This document shows positions 17,102 to 26,387 of a DNA stretch of 64,000 nucleotides, one piece after another (the stretch's first letter is position 1; each line of letters starts with the position of its first letter). The stretch is from Eubacterium callanderi. Its GTDB lineage: Bacteria > Bacillota > Clostridia > Eubacteriales > Eubacteriaceae. The DNA is taken from NCBI RefSeq assembly GCF_900142645.1, contig NZ_FRBP01000009.1, positions 157,114 through 221,113 on the forward strand, written 5' to 3'. The notes beneath the pieces were generated by a model. It was not told where the DNA came from. It worked only from the letters and a program-made list of their open reading frames with translations, and ran no database searches. The position numbers and the translations under genes are program-made.

Positions 17102-19397
17102 AAACAGGAAAGGGTCAAGGGCCCTGGCGGTTGTGCTGGCTCTTTTAATGATTTACGCCAGCATGCCGGCAGCCCTGGCTGCGCCAGCAACGGCAAAAAA
17201 AGATGAAAATGTTTATGTCAATTTGAATAAAAACGGCAGTGTGGAACGCATCTATGTGGTGAATGCCTTTGAGGTAGAAAGCGCGGGCACCATCACCGAC
17301 TATGGCGATTACCAGGATACCCGGAACCTGAGTTCCCAGGCGCCCATTGAGGAAGATGGAACAGCTTACCAGGTGCAGGCAGCCGAAGATAAATTCTATT
17401 ACCAGGGCACCATGAAAACAACCGATACACCCTGGGTTATCAACCTGAGCTACAGTTTGGACGGAAAGAATACACTGCCCGAGGATCTGGCAGGAAAAAG
17501 CGGACATCTGGTCATTACGATCAGCGTCCGGCAGAACCAGAAAATGGATCCGGCCTTTTTCGACAATTATCTCCTCCAGGCCAGCGTTAACCTGAACGAA
17601 AACTGTAAAAATATTCAGGCAGAAGGGGCGGCTGCTGCCAACGTGGGACGCGACCAACAGCTGCTTTATAATATGATGGCAGGACAGGAAAAGGAAATCG
17701 TGATTCAGACAGATGTTGTGGATTTTGAGATGGAGGGCATCACCTTTAAAGGCATTCCCATGAGCTTTGATGCGGACAAGGGTATGATTGATATGAGTGA
17801 GCTGGATAAAAAGACAGCCGAAATCAAAGAGGCCGCCGCTGCCCTTGACGCAGGCGCAGGGGACATGCAGGAGGGCGCCTATGCACTGACCCAGGGCGCA
17901 GATACGCTGGACAGCAGCGCGGCCGCTCTCGCAGAAGGGGCCCGGAGCTTTGAAACCTCCGCCGCATTGCTCAGTGAAAAGACGGTTGAGCTGGTGAGTG
18001 GTCTGGCGCTTTTAAATAAAAAGACAGCCGGTTTATCGTCTGGAGCCAGCGCGCTTTTCGGAGGTGTCAGCGGTTATGTGGATGGCGCCAGAACCTTGAG
18101 CCAGGCCACCGGTGTTTACATCCAAAACGCCGAAAATCTGGCGGAGGGCACAAAAATCTATGTGAACGCGGCCGATCAGCTGGCAGGCAGTATTGCCGGC
18201 CTGAAGCAGGTGCCTGGAAGCCTCGAAAGCCTCCGGAAGGGCATTGCCCAGGCAGCAGATGAGGAACATCTCAGTCAGCTGGCCGCAGGAAGCCAGGCAT
18301 TGAGCAGTGGACTGGCAGACTTGTATGAACAGACCCGGGACCTTGGGAATCTCAGCGGTGTGAGTGAGCAAACAGACCAGTTGAAAAGCCAGATGACGGC
18401 TGCCGGAGCACGGATCAGTACGTGTTCACAGGATATTGAGGCTGCCAATTCGGCTGTCGGCAGCCTGACTGAAAAGCTGAAAAATGATCCGGACTCCCAT
18501 AAGGCTCTGACCGAAGAGGAGTGGTCAGCGTTGGAGGCCAGCCTTAAAGCCATCGATGCGGACAGCCAGGAGCTGCTTTCAGTTGGAGAGGGAATCGGCC
18601 AGAGCGCGGGCGGGATTCCAGATGTCTCTGGGCTGGAAGGGCTGGCAGGTCTGCACGAAGCAGTCGGTGGCCTCTCAACAGGCGCCAGCAGCCTGAACGC
18701 GGGAATAACCGCCCAGGCTGATGGCCTGTCCGCTTTAAAACGCGAGGCGGACACCTCGCTCCCGGCACTGGCTTCCGGTGTTGGGCAGATAACGTCCGGC
18801 GCAGAGGCTTTTCAGAACAGCGGCAGCGGCCAGAAACTCACAGAGGGGGCAGATGGTCTGACCAGTGGCGGCAGAAGCCTGTCCACAGCAGCCAAAACCC
18901 TTGCGGCCAGAGGCCAGGAGCTTGAAAAAGGCGCCGGCGACTTACAGGACGGCAGTGCGCAGCTGTCCGAGGCAAACCAAAAAGCAGAAGAAGGCGGAGC
19001 GCAGCTTTCGAGTGCGGCCAGGCAGTTGTCCGCTGGGGCGAAGACTTTGTCGGAAGGGGTTGGAAGCCTGTCGTCAGGCAGTTCACTGCTGGCGCAGGGA
19101 ACCCAGAATTTGAAATCCGGCGCCGACAATATGAAGGATGGAACCCAGGCCTTTTCGGATAAAACACAGAATATCGACGCCGAAATCAATGATCAAATCG
19201 ATTCGGCAGTGGATAAGCTTGCAGGAAAGAACTTCAAGCCAGTCTCCTTTGTATCCGGCCAGAATCAAAACGTAGCGAGCGTTCAGTTTGTCATGATGAC
19301 AGAGGCCATTGAAAAGCAGGAAGTGCCAGCACCGGAAATACCAGCCGAAAAAACAGGCTTCTGGGATAAAGTAACCGCCTTGTTTAATAAAAAATAG
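17091..19397 (+). CDS. Secreted coiled-coil partner of MMPL transporter (YhgE/Pip-like repeats)
   Basis: A 768-residue exported protein. Residues 1-30 look like a signal peptide (basic start, hydrophobic ALAVVLALLMIYA, then AALAAPA). A beta-rich region follows (about 35-235), then about 450 residues of alanine/serine/glycine-rich heptads (LxxGAxxLxxGA) as in YhgE/Pip-type proteins, with no clear C-terminal membrane helix. The start at 17091 overlaps the transporter stop by 11 bp and follows AAAGG. It likely forms a wall-spanning or periplasm-like extension for the MMPL pump (inference). Confidence 0.83.
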   Translation: MNIRNRKGSRALAVVLALLMIYASMPAALAAPATAKKDENVYVNLNKNGSVERIYVVNAFEVESAGTITDYGDYQDTRNLSSQAPIEEDGTAYQVQAAEDKFYYQGTMKTTDTPWVINLSYSLDGKNTLPEDLAGKSGHLVITISVRQNQKMDPAFFDNYLLQASVNLNENCKNIQAEGAAAANVGRDQQLLYNMMAGQEKEIVIQTDVVDFEMEGITFKGIPMSFDADKGMIDMSELDKKTAEIKEAAAALDAGAGDMQEGAYALTQGADTLDSSAAALAEGARSFETSAALLSEKTVELVSGLALLNKKTAGLSSGASALFGGVSGYVDGARTLSQATGVYIQNAENLAEGTKIYVNAADQLAGSIAGLKQVPGSLESLRKGIAQAADEEHLSQLAAGSQALSSGLADLYEQTRDLGNLSGVSEQTDQLKSQMTAAGARISTCSQDIEAANSAVGSLTEKLKNDPDSHKALTEEEWSALEASLKAIDADSQELLSVGEGIGQSAGGIPDVSGLEGLAGLHEAVGGLSTGASSLNAGITAQADGLSALKREADTSLPALASGVGQITSGAEAFQNSGSGQKLTEGADGLTSGGRSLSTAAKTLAARGQELEKGAGDLQDGSAQLSEANQKAEEGGAQLSSAARQLSAGAKTLSEGVGSLSSGSSLLAQGTQNLKSGADNMKDGTQAFSDKTQNIDAEINDQIDSAVDKLAGKNFKPVSFVSGQNQNVASVQFVMMTEAIEKQEVPAPEIPAEKTGFWDKVTALFNKK

Positions 19398-19408
19398 GAA
19401 TACCATTG

Positions 19409-19440
19409 GCCGCTGTCAAACATTTGACAGCGGCTGTTTT
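19409..19440 (+). terminator. Terminator of the MMPL operon
   Basis: Perfect 12-bp stem GCCGCTGTCAAA / TTTGACAGCGGC with a CA centre, followed by TGTTTTTGA. Confidence 0.88.
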
Positions 19441-19517
19441 TGATCAGCTTTTCATAAAACCACCTGCTTCTGACAGAGAGGAGCTTTTATAATACCCCTG
19501 TACATTTAAGCCGCTTT

Positions 19518-19526
19518 TGGTATAAT
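19518..19526 (+). promoter_or_regulatory. Extended -10 promoter in front of the repeat array
   Basis: TGGTATAAT (TG-N-TATAAT) with no clear -35. The expected transcription start, about 7 bp downstream, coincides with the first base of the first repeat unit at 19533. Confidence 0.55.
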
Positions 19527-19532
19527 GAAGCT

Positions 19533-19975
19533 GAGTCCAAATTTCCAAAGGAAATTTGGCAGGGAGCGAGGAAAGAGCCAGCAGGCGAATGGGCGACCGA
19601 TAACGAAGCAAACGCAGATGATGAGGAAATTTTCCTGAAAGGAAAAAAGAATTTCCGAAGAATCTGTGCTCCTTGAAAGGAGTCCAAATTTCCAAAGGAA
19701 ATTTGGCAGGGAGCAAGGAAAGAGCCAGCAGGCGAATGGGCGACCGATAACGAAGCAAACGCAGATGATGAGGAAATTTTCCTGAAAGGAAAAAAGAATT
19801 TCCGAAGAATCTGTGCTCCTTGAAAGGAGTCCAAATTTCCAAAGGAAATTTGGCAGGGAGCGAGGAAAGAGCCAGCAGGCGAATGGGCGACCGATAACGA
19901 AGCGAACGTCTTTTGCAGCAAAAATCCTCCGGAAGGAGGAAAAAGATTTTTGATGAAAAAGATGCTCCTTGAAAC
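19533..19975 (+). repeat. Three tandem 147-149 bp hairpin-rich repeats, candidate structured RNA
   Basis: Units begin at 19533, 19680 and 19827 (periods 147, 147, 149). Units 1 and 2 differ at one base. Each unit holds a perfect hairpin CCAAATTTCC / GGAAATTTGG with AAA loop, a conserved unpaired stretch containing AGCAGGCGAATGGGCGACC, then a nested three-stem arm. In unit 3 the arm has a different sequence but the same three stems. Stop-free minus-strand frames run across the array, but this follows from a unit length divisible by three. I see no protein signal. No known RNA family is recognised. Confidence 0.8.
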
Positions 19976-20025
19976 GAGTCCAAATTTCATCTCCCTTCTT
20001 CAACCCGTATCGCCGCGATACGGGT
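19961..20025. repeat. Junction motif plus dispersed palindrome, copy 4
   Basis: GATGCTCCTT..GAGTCCAA, a spacer ending in CTTCTTCAA, and the palindrome at 20004-20024. It matches 12362-12425 in order and spacing. The palindrome lies 34 bp before the polA start codon and so would be in its 5' leader if transcription comes from upstream. Confidence 0.75.
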
Positions 20026-20058
20026 CCACCGACCAAAATAAATCCATGGAGGATTCAC

Positions 20059-22716
20059 GTGAATAAAAAAAGTATTTTAATCGACGGAAACAGCCTGGTT
20101 TACCGTATGTTTTACGGCGTGCGGGAAATGTCCAATTCCAAGGGCGTTCCCACAAACGCCATCTATGGCTTTGTCAACGTCTTAGTAAAAATCCAGAATG
20201 AATATAAGCCGGATTATCTGGCAGTGGCCTTTGACCTGAGCGCCCCGACCTTCCGGCACAAGGAGTACGAGGATTATAAAGGCGGCCGTGACAAAATGCC
20301 CGAGGATCTGCAAGTGCAGATGGACCTGCTCAAGGAGCTGCTCGGCAAAATGGGGATTCCCATGATCACAAAGGAGGGCTACGAGGCCGACGATATTATC
20401 GGCACCCTGTCCAAGCAGGGGGAAGCCAGAGAGACGAAGACCCAGATTATCACAGGGGATAAGGACTCCTTTCAGCTGGTGGACGACTATGTCAACGTGC
20501 TCTATACGGCGACCCGCAGCGGCACCCAGTTCGCCACTGTGGATGACGCCTACATCATGGAACGCTATGGTGTGACGCCCAGAGAGCTCATCGACGTCAA
20601 GGCTCTTATGGGCGACCCGTCCGACAATATTCCCGGTGTGGCCGGCGTGGGTGAGAAGACTGCCATCAAGCTCATCAAGGAGTACCACAATATCGACACG
20701 CTGTACGAGCATATTGACGACCTCAAGGGAAAACAAAAGGAAAAGCTGGAAGCCGGTAAGGAATCCGCCTTTGCCAGCCGATTTCTGGGCACCATCTGCC
20801 TGGATGTGCCGCTGGACCTGAGCCTTGAGGATCTGGCCTTCAAGCCGATCTTTACCGAGGAGAGCATCGAAATGCTCAGGGACCTGGAATTCAAGTCCAT
20901 CCTCAATAAAATCCTGCCCGATGACGGTGAGGGGGACGCGCCAGTGGCGGCCAGCGATATCCAGTACACCACCATCGGCACTACCACCGAGATGATCACG
21001 GTCATGAACCGCCTGGCCAGGGAGCTGAAGCTGACGGTTTACGCCTACCGCGAGGATGACCGCGTCTGGGTGGCGGCGTACATCGGCGGTGTGTACTACT
21101 TTGTGGAAAAACCCGCCATGGTTTCAGCCTTCTTCAGCGGCCTCGGTGAAATTCCTGAGGCCGACAGCCTGCAGACCGTCGGCCATGACCTTAAAAACCT
21201 GACCCATATTTACCACAGCCAGTGCTCGGTCATTGTCAATTACACCTTTGATACCTACATTGGCGCTTACCTGCTGAACCCGTCCGACCAGCGCTATGAT
21301 CTTCAGACCGTTGCCATGAAATACCTGGGCGACACCATCCAGAGCGAGGAGGATTTCTTCGGCAGGGGCAAGACCTTGGTGCGTGCAGAGGATATGGACA
21401 GCGCCAGACTGGCTGCCTTCATGGTTAAAAACTGTGAGGTTATCCATCGTCTTGAAAAACCTCTGGCGGAAAAGATCGAAGCCGACGGCATGACCGGCCT
21501 GTTCCAGAACATTGAGCTGCCCCTGCTCAAAATCATGGCCTCCATGGAGGAACTGGGCTTTAAGGTGGATATCCATCAGCTTGAGGAACTGTCCGTGGAG
21601 TTTGAGAAAAAGATCGAGACCCTGACCTCGGAAATTTACGAGCTGGCCGAGGAGGATGATTTTAATATCAATTCCACCAAGCAGCTGGGCACCATCCTCT
21701 TTGACAAGCTTAAGCTGCCAGTGGTCAAAAAGACCAAGACCGGCTATTCCACCAACGCCGAGGTGCTGGACCAGCTGGTGCTGTTCCACCCCATTATCCA
21801 GAAAATCATCGACTACCGCATGATCTCCAAGCTGGATTCCACTTATGGTAAGGGACTGATCAAGCTGGTAGACCCCAAGACCCACAAGATCTATTCCACC
21901 TTTAACCAGACCGTCACCGCCACCGGGCGTTTGAGCTCGTCCGACCCCAATCTTCAGAACATCCCGGTCAAAACGGAGATGGGCAGGGAAATCCGGAAGG
22001 TCTTTGTGCCCTCAGCCGGGGACCGGGTGCTGGTCGACGCCGACTACTCCCAGATCGAGCTGCGCGTGCTGGCCCACCTGTCCGGAGATGAAAACCTGAT
22101 CGACACCTTTGTGAAGAACCAGGACATCCACACCCGCACAGCCTCCGAGATTTTTAACGTGCCCATGGACGCGGTGAGCAGAGAGCAGAGGAGCCACGCC
22201 AAGGCCATCAATTTCGGCCTGATCTACGGCAAGCAGGCCTTCAGCCTGGGCAAGGACCTGGGCATCACCCGGGGCGAGGCCCAGTCCTATATCGACCTGT
22301 ATTTCTCCAGATACCCCAAGGTGCTGGAATACATGGAAAATATCAAGGCCGAGGCCAAGGAGAAGGGGTATGTGACCACCATCTGGGGGCGCAGACGCTA
22401 CATCACTGAGATCAATTCCAGAAACCGGATGCTGGTGCAGGCCGGTGAGCGCATGGCGCTGAATACCCCCATCCAGGGCGCGGCCGCCGACATTATCAAA
22501 ATCGCCATGATCAAGGTCTACGACCGTCTGGAGCGCGAGGGCCTGAAATCTAAACTCATCCTCCAGGTGCACGATGAGCTCATCATCGACACCCTGAAGA
22601 CCGAGCAGGAAACTGTCATGAAGCTGCTGGTTGAGGAAATGGAAAACGCCGTGGACCTCAAGGTGCCCCTGACAGTGGACGCCCACGCCGGGGATTCCTG
22701 GTACGCGGTCAAATAG
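20059..22716 (+). CDS. polA: DNA polymerase I
   Basis: An 885-residue DNA polymerase I. Order: 5'-3' nuclease domain (about residues 1-290; ILIDGNSLVYR at the start, ADDIIGTL, GDPSDNIPGV), a 3'-5' exonuclease-like region (about 310-490) lacking the usual DxE metal motif and probably without proofreading, and the polymerase domain (about 500-885) with the O-helix region RSHAKAINFGLIYGK, motif A DADYSQIELRVLAHL and motif C VHDELI. The start is GTG 20059 after GGAGG. It is followed 61 bp later by coaE, a common Firmicute order. Confidence 0.96.
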   Translation: MNKKSILIDGNSLVYRMFYGVREMSNSKGVPTNAIYGFVNVLVKIQNEYKPDYLAVAFDLSAPTFRHKEYEDYKGGRDKMPEDLQVQMDLLKELLGKMGIPMITKEGYEADDIIGTLSKQGEARETKTQIITGDKDSFQLVDDYVNVLYTATRSGTQFATVDDAYIMERYGVTPRELIDVKALMGDPSDNIPGVAGVGEKTAIKLIKEYHNIDTLYEHIDDLKGKQKEKLEAGKESAFASRFLGTICLDVPLDLSLEDLAFKPIFTEESIEMLRDLEFKSILNKILPDDGEGDAPVAASDIQYTTIGTTTEMITVMNRLARELKLTVYAYREDDRVWVAAYIGGVYYFVEKPAMVSAFFSGLGEIPEADSLQTVGHDLKNLTHIYHSQCSVIVNYTFDTYIGAYLLNPSDQRYDLQTVAMKYLGDTIQSEEDFFGRGKTLVRAEDMDSARLAAFMVKNCEVIHRLEKPLAEKIEADGMTGLFQNIELPLLKIMASMEELGFKVDIHQLEELSVEFEKKIETLTSEIYELAEEDDFNINSTKQLGTILFDKLKLPVVKKTKTGYSTNAEVLDQLVLFHPIIQKIIDYRMISKLDSTYGKGLIKLVDPKTHKIYSTFNQTVTATGRLSSSDPNLQNIPVKTEMGREIRKVFVPSAGDRVLVDADYSQIELRVLAHLSGDENLIDTFVKNQDIHTRTASEIFNVPMDAVSREQRSHAKAINFGLIYGKQAFSLGKDLGITRGEAQSYIDLYFSRYPKVLEYMENIKAEAKEKGYVTTIWGRRRYITEINSRNRMLVQAGERMALNTPIQGAAADIIKIAMIKVYDRLEREGLKSKLILQVHDELIIDTLKTEQETVMKLLVEEMENAVDLKVPLTVDAHAGDSWYAVK

Positions 22717-22731
22717 AAACGGCAGCGGAGG

Positions 22732-22752
22732 CCCATATCGCCGCGATACGGG
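22732..22752. repeat. Dispersed palindrome, copy 5 (one arm mismatch)
   Basis: CCCATATCG CCG CGATACGGG between polA and coaE, 25 bp before the coaE start. One G-to-A change in the left arm leaves a G-T type pair in RNA. Confidence 0.8.
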
Positions 22753-22777
22753 CCCGCTTTCTGAAAGGAGCAAACCA

Positions 22778-23392
22778 ATGCAAATTATCGGATTAACCGG
22801 GGGCATCGCCTCGGGAAAATCGACGGTCTCCACCATTTTCAGGGAGGACTACAAACTGCCCGTCATCGACGCCGATCTGCTCTCCAGAGAGGCTGTGCTG
22901 CCGGGGAGCCCCGGCATGCGCCAGATCGAGGCCGCCTTTGGACGTGAGGTTCTCCTGCCCGACGGTAGTCTGAACCGCAGCCGTATGGGTGAGCTCATCT
23001 GCGGCGACAGCGCGGTGAGGGACCGGCTGAACGCTATCCTGCACCCGGCCATCAAGGAGCTGTACTACGCGAGCCTGGAAAGGCTGAAACGCGGCGGGAA
23101 GCCGCTCGTCATCTACGATTGCCCGCTGCTCATCGAGGCCGGCCAGCGCGAGGAGGTGGACGAGGTCCTGCTGGTGGTGACCGACGCCCAGACAAGGCTT
23201 AAACGCATTATGGAGCGGGACGGCGTGGACGAAAGTCTGGCAAAAAAGAAAATTGAGATCCAGATGCCTGACGAAAAAAAGATTGCGTTGGCAGACACCA
23301 TCCTCTATAATAACGGCACGCTGGCTGACCTCAAAAACAGCCTTGATTTTTATATGAAAGAAAAATTAAAAAATGCTTGCATTATGAGCTAA
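22778..23392 (+). CDS. coaE: Dephospho-CoA kinase
   Basis: A 204-residue P-loop kinase. Walker A GLTGGIASGKST is at the N-terminus, followed by DADLLSREA, HPAIK and the CoaE signature region VIYDCPLLIEAG. It phosphorylates the ribose 3' hydroxyl of dephospho-CoA, the last step of CoA synthesis. AAAGGAG precedes ATG. It probably shares a transcript with polA. Confidence 0.95.
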   Translation: MQIIGLTGGIASGKSTVSTIFREDYKLPVIDADLLSREAVLPGSPGMRQIEAAFGREVLLPDGSLNRSRMGELICGDSAVRDRLNAILHPAIKELYYASLERLKRGGKPLVIYDCPLLIEAGQREEVDEVLLVVTDAQTRLKRIMERDGVDESLAKKKIEIQMPDEKKIALADTILYNNGTLADLKNSLDFYMKEKLKNACIMS

Positions 23393-23405
23393 GACCGTTT
23401 ATAAT
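23377..23405 (+). promoter_or_regulatory. tRNA-Leu promoter
   Basis: TTGCAT (23377-23382) and TATAAT (23400-23405), spacer 17. The -35 lies inside the 3' end of coaE. Confidence 0.8.
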
Positions 23406-23447
23406 AAATAAGGTCACGGGCTGGTGATACAATCGGCCCGCATTTAT

Positions 23448-23537
<90 letters not shown>

Positions 23538-23554
23538 TTTTATAAAAAGTAAAA

Positions 23555-23590
23555 AAGCCCATGAAATCAAGGTTTCAGGGCTTCTTTTTA
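23555..23590 (+). terminator. Terminator after tRNA-Leu
   Basis: AAGCCC-TGAAA / TTTCA-GGGCTT hairpin with one unpaired A in the left arm, followed by CTTTTTATTTTTT. Confidence 0.85.
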
Positions 23591-23621
23591 TTTTTTGAAT
23601 AGGCGTTTGAAGATGAAAAAA

Positions 23622-23669
23622 GATAAAAGGAAAGACTCCGGAAATTTTAACTTTCCGAAGTCTTTTATC
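23622..23669. other. Long imperfect hairpin of unknown role
   Basis: GATAAAAG / CTTTTATC outer stem and ACTCCGGAAA / TTTCCGAAGT inner stem with a 5-nt bulge. No T-run follows on the + strand. It lies between tRNA-Leu and an AT-rich hypothetical gene and may mark an insertion boundary. Confidence 0.5.
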
Positions 23670-23760
23670 AATGGATTAAGGTAAGTTACCTCTCAAACAC
23701 TATATAATACAGACAGAGAATGAAAAAGTGAAAAATATAAAATAGAATGGAGCATTTACA

Positions 23761-24441
23761 ATGAAGCAGGTAAAAAAACAAAAACGCGTGGTGAAAATTT
23801 TTGTGTTTTCATTTTTATGCATCTTTATCATTTTTGCAGTTATCTTTGTTTATGCCATTTATCGCTATTACCACAAGGTCCAGAATCGTCAGGATGAAAT
23901 TTCTAGTGATTATTCACAACATATGGCAGAGCAGGCGAATCGTAGAAAAAAACAGATAACAAGCGCACCGGATCGCTATATTCAGGATTTTAATCAGTAT
24001 TATCAGGTTGACCTGTCGGATGAATCGGATTTTAAACATGATCGGCTGGATGAGGGTTCTAATAGTTATACATTCAAATTTCCAGATGAATTTGTGAAGA
24101 GTGAGCTTGAGAAAAGTAGCTATAATGATGTGTATCTTTCGACTACTTATAACGATGAGAGTCTTAAAGAGAATCTTAAGAAAGATTATCCCATTTATTT
24201 TCAAGTATACGTCGATTATCATCAAAATATGCCGGAGGGCAATAACCAAGCGGCCATGGAAGAAATCATTCTGTATTTGCTAAAACCCGTTTATCCAGAG
24301 ATGACGCTTGAAAAAGTGCAGGCGATTATTGAGAATAAGGATGACGATAATGAAGGCTCTGAAATTTATCGAGGTGGTTTTAGAAGAAATGAAGACCGTG
24401 GTTTTGGGTTTGATTTCTATTTGCGCTATCCATTAAGCTAA
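23761..24441 (+). CDS. Membrane-anchored hypothetical protein
   Basis: A 226-residue protein not recognised. Residues 1-12 are basic, about 12-33 form one hydrophobic helix (a signal-anchor), and the rest is a soluble, Asp/Tyr-rich domain presumably outside the cell. The base composition is clearly more AT-rich than the flanking housekeeping genes, with many AT-ending codons, which suggests horizontal acquisition. It is a single-gene unit between tRNA-Leu and a convergent DUF1906 gene. Confidence 0.75.
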   Translation: MKQVKKQKRVVKIFVFSFLCIFIIFAVIFVYAIYRYYHKVQNRQDEISSDYSQHMAEQANRRKKQITSAPDRYIQDFNQYYQVDLSDESDFKHDRLDEGSNSYTFKFPDEFVKSELEKSSYNDVYLSTTYNDESLKENLKKDYPIYFQVYVDYHQNMPEGNNQAAMEEIILYLLKPVYPEMTLEKVQAIIENKDDDNEGSEIYRGGFRRNEDRGFGFDFYLRYPLS

Positions 24442-24464
24442 ACGCCTTAAGCGGCATGAAAAAG

Positions 24465-24493
24465 GACGAGATGACCGAAACCATCTCGTCTTT
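24465..24493. terminator. Terminator shared by convergent genes
   Basis: GACGAGATG / CATCTCGTC with an 8-nt loop, followed by TTTCGTGTT. It lies between the hypothetical gene (+) and the DUF1906 gene (-). Confidence 0.75.
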
Positions 24494-24500
24494 CGTGTTA

Positions 24501-26387
24501 TTAAACATATAATTTTGAAGTTAAATAAGTGGTGAAGGAATCGTCGACCAGTCCATACCCGTCCACTTTGGATGTATAATTGAGATGCATTGTATTAGCG
24601 TAAGCTATTGGAATCGTGTAAGAGTTTGTCTGTCCATTTCCAATATCTGAAATGTAAAGAGATTCTGACGTATCCATCAGCCTTACAACTCCATGAGGCG
24701 TTCCATGCGCAGTGTCGCCGGAATAACTAATTGTTAAATATATTTCATTGGACAGCACTCGGAAATCGCGTCCATTTGAAACGCCTGAGATATCCTCCAG
24801 ATACATATTTTGTCGATTGTCGCAGATGGTCTGAACACAGTAGGTTACTAAAGGTGTATCTGATATCTGATCGCCGCTAATCGGCTGCGCATACCCGCTG
24901 AATGCGACTTTATCCATTCCCCATTCGCCGCTGTCGTCATCGACTGTGTATTCACTAAACTGGTCAAAAGTCCACTCTGATGGGATTTTATAACCCATGT
25001 TGCCACTATACCCTGTGGACATATCGCTGACAAAAGCTGTATCGGCATATCCGATATTGATCACACGCTCACAGACATTGCGTGTACCATAGACACCGAT
25101 TTTAAAAGCATTATTAAGCTTATTTTTCATCACATCCTGAAGCGTATGAAAATATGGCTGAATCACGCTCTCGATGGTGGTATCCTGAGCGTCAAAGTCG
25201 ACGGCGAAATAGATGACAATTCCTTGATGGCTCTTGATACCATAGTTCATTGCTGCCGCTACAGCCGATTCTGCGTCATAGGCTGCATTGGCAGTATTGA
25301 AGTATTCACTATCACTGCCCGATTCCTGAAAGATTGGAAATAGCTTTTTTCCGGCCGCAATGATGCGCTGTGCCTCTCCTTTTCTTAATTCCTTAAAATC
25401 ACCGCCCGTCAGATAGCGTCCAACAATGCTGTACCCTTTGGCGTTTAAATGCTGCATTCGATAATCCGTGATTTCAAAACGGGTATCACAAGCATCACAG
25501 GATCGATCAGGGTTGCCTTTGCTTAGCAGCAGTGACATCCATGTATTGACATCAACAGTCCCTGTTTGTGGGAGTGCCAGGTCGCTTTGAAAAGCCGTAA
25601 CCTGAGACGCCATCTCTGAATCCCACGAAGTGGACGTATAATTGACGGTATAACCATTGCAACACAGCGCATAACGGGCAAGCAACAGCGCCTCAGAGTC
25701 ACCGCTTCCTGGAACTAGAATATTTACAAGATTTGCCTTTGTGCCATCCCCGAAATTTCCGGTCGCGTCTTCAACACTGTAGCCTTCAATGGCTTGTAGA
25801 ACCTTGATCATCGACTCGTTCATTTGTCTTTCGTACAATCCGTCGCAGGGAGATAAGCCAATGTAGCTTTCATACTTTGAATTTAAAGTCCGCTGAATTT
25901 TTGTGATTGTCTCTGTTCCACCGTAGTCGACAAGTGTTACAAACTGATCCATTGATAACAATGCTTTCATGACGTTCAGAGTGACAGTTGAATTGGATGC
26001 GGACACACCAGCATCTGTTTTCAATGACTTTATCCCTGATCCGGTTCCAGAATAAAAATGCTTGGTGATTTCACTTGATCCGGTACTATAGCCTTTACAC
26101 CAGAGACCGCCTTGGATAATACCGTAAACATTTGATTCGCTTTTATCCGAATCTGTCTGCTCTGAAATTCCATTCGGATATTGTTGATTAAACCGCGCGA
26201 TTGTTCCAGCCCCAAAGTTATCAGCCGTTTCCTGAATCCCTAATTCAATCTGCAAAGCTCGGATCAAGCCGTTAATTGTGCCCCATCCCGTTTCTCCATC
26301 TTCCACAACCTCAGGGAATCGATCCGTTCCATATTGCGCGTAGTTTGCATTCAACCATTTTTGTGTCTTTTCAACCATTGTATCCAT
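24501..26387 (-). CDS. DUF1906 glycoside-hydrolase-like protein with peptidoglycan-binding-like repeats
   Basis: A 628-residue protein. The N-terminal 290 residues carry repeats like peptidoglycan-binding domain 1 (WGTINGLIRALQIELGI; TKIQRTLNSKYESYIGLSPC; VTAFQSDLALPQTGTVDVNT). The middle (about 300-500) matches the Rv2525c-like DUF1906 TIM-barrel domain (IVGRYLTGG; GIVIYFAVDFDAQD; IGVYG). A beta-rich tail of about 110 residues is not recognised. No signal peptide is visible, so release may need lysis, a holin or a non-classical route. AAGGAG precedes ATG. It is AT-rich like its neighbour. Wall hydrolysis is inferred from the domains, not shown. Confidence 0.82.
   Translation of the reverse strand: MDTMVEKTQKWLNANYAQYGTDRFPEVVEDGETGWGTINGLIRALQIELGIQETADNFGAGTIARFNQQYPNGISEQTDSDKSESNVYGIIQGGLWCKGYSTGSSEITKHFYSGTGSGIKSLKTDAGVSASNSTVTLNVMKALLSMDQFVTLVDYGGTETITKIQRTLNSKYESYIGLSPCDGLYERQMNESMIKVLQAIEGYSVEDATGNFGDGTKANLVNILVPGSGDSEALLLARYALCCNGYTVNYTSTSWDSEMASQVTAFQSDLALPQTGTVDVNTWMSLLLSKGNPDRSCDACDTRFEITDYRMQHLNAKGYSIVGRYLTGGDFKELRKGEAQRIIAAGKKLFPIFQESGSDSEYFNTANAAYDAESAVAAAMNYGIKSHQGIVIYFAVDFDAQDTTIESVIQPYFHTLQDVMKNKLNNAFKIGVYGTRNVCERVINIGYADTAFVSDMSTGYSGNMGYKIPSEWTFDQFSEYTVDDDSGEWGMDKVAFSGYAQPISGDQISDTPLVTYCVQTICDNRQNMYLEDISGVSNGRDFRVLSNEIYLTISYSGDTAHGTPHGVVRLMDTSESLYISDIGNGQTNSYTIPIAYANTMHLNYTSKVDGYGLVDDSFTTYLTSKLYV

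Noticed and set aside
19533..19975. CRISPR-like array
   Set aside because: Units are contiguous 147-149 bp repeats without unique spacers, and no cas gene is nearby.
19444..20036. Minus-strand open frames of about 170-180 codons across the tandem repeats, in all three frames
   Set aside because: The unit is 147 bp (49 codons) and happens to lack stops, so frames stay open by repetition. There is no RBS, no consistent frame preference and no recognisable protein.
23622..23669. Second terminator after tRNA-Leu
   Set aside because: No T-run on the + strand after the stem, and a proper terminator already lies at 23555-23590.
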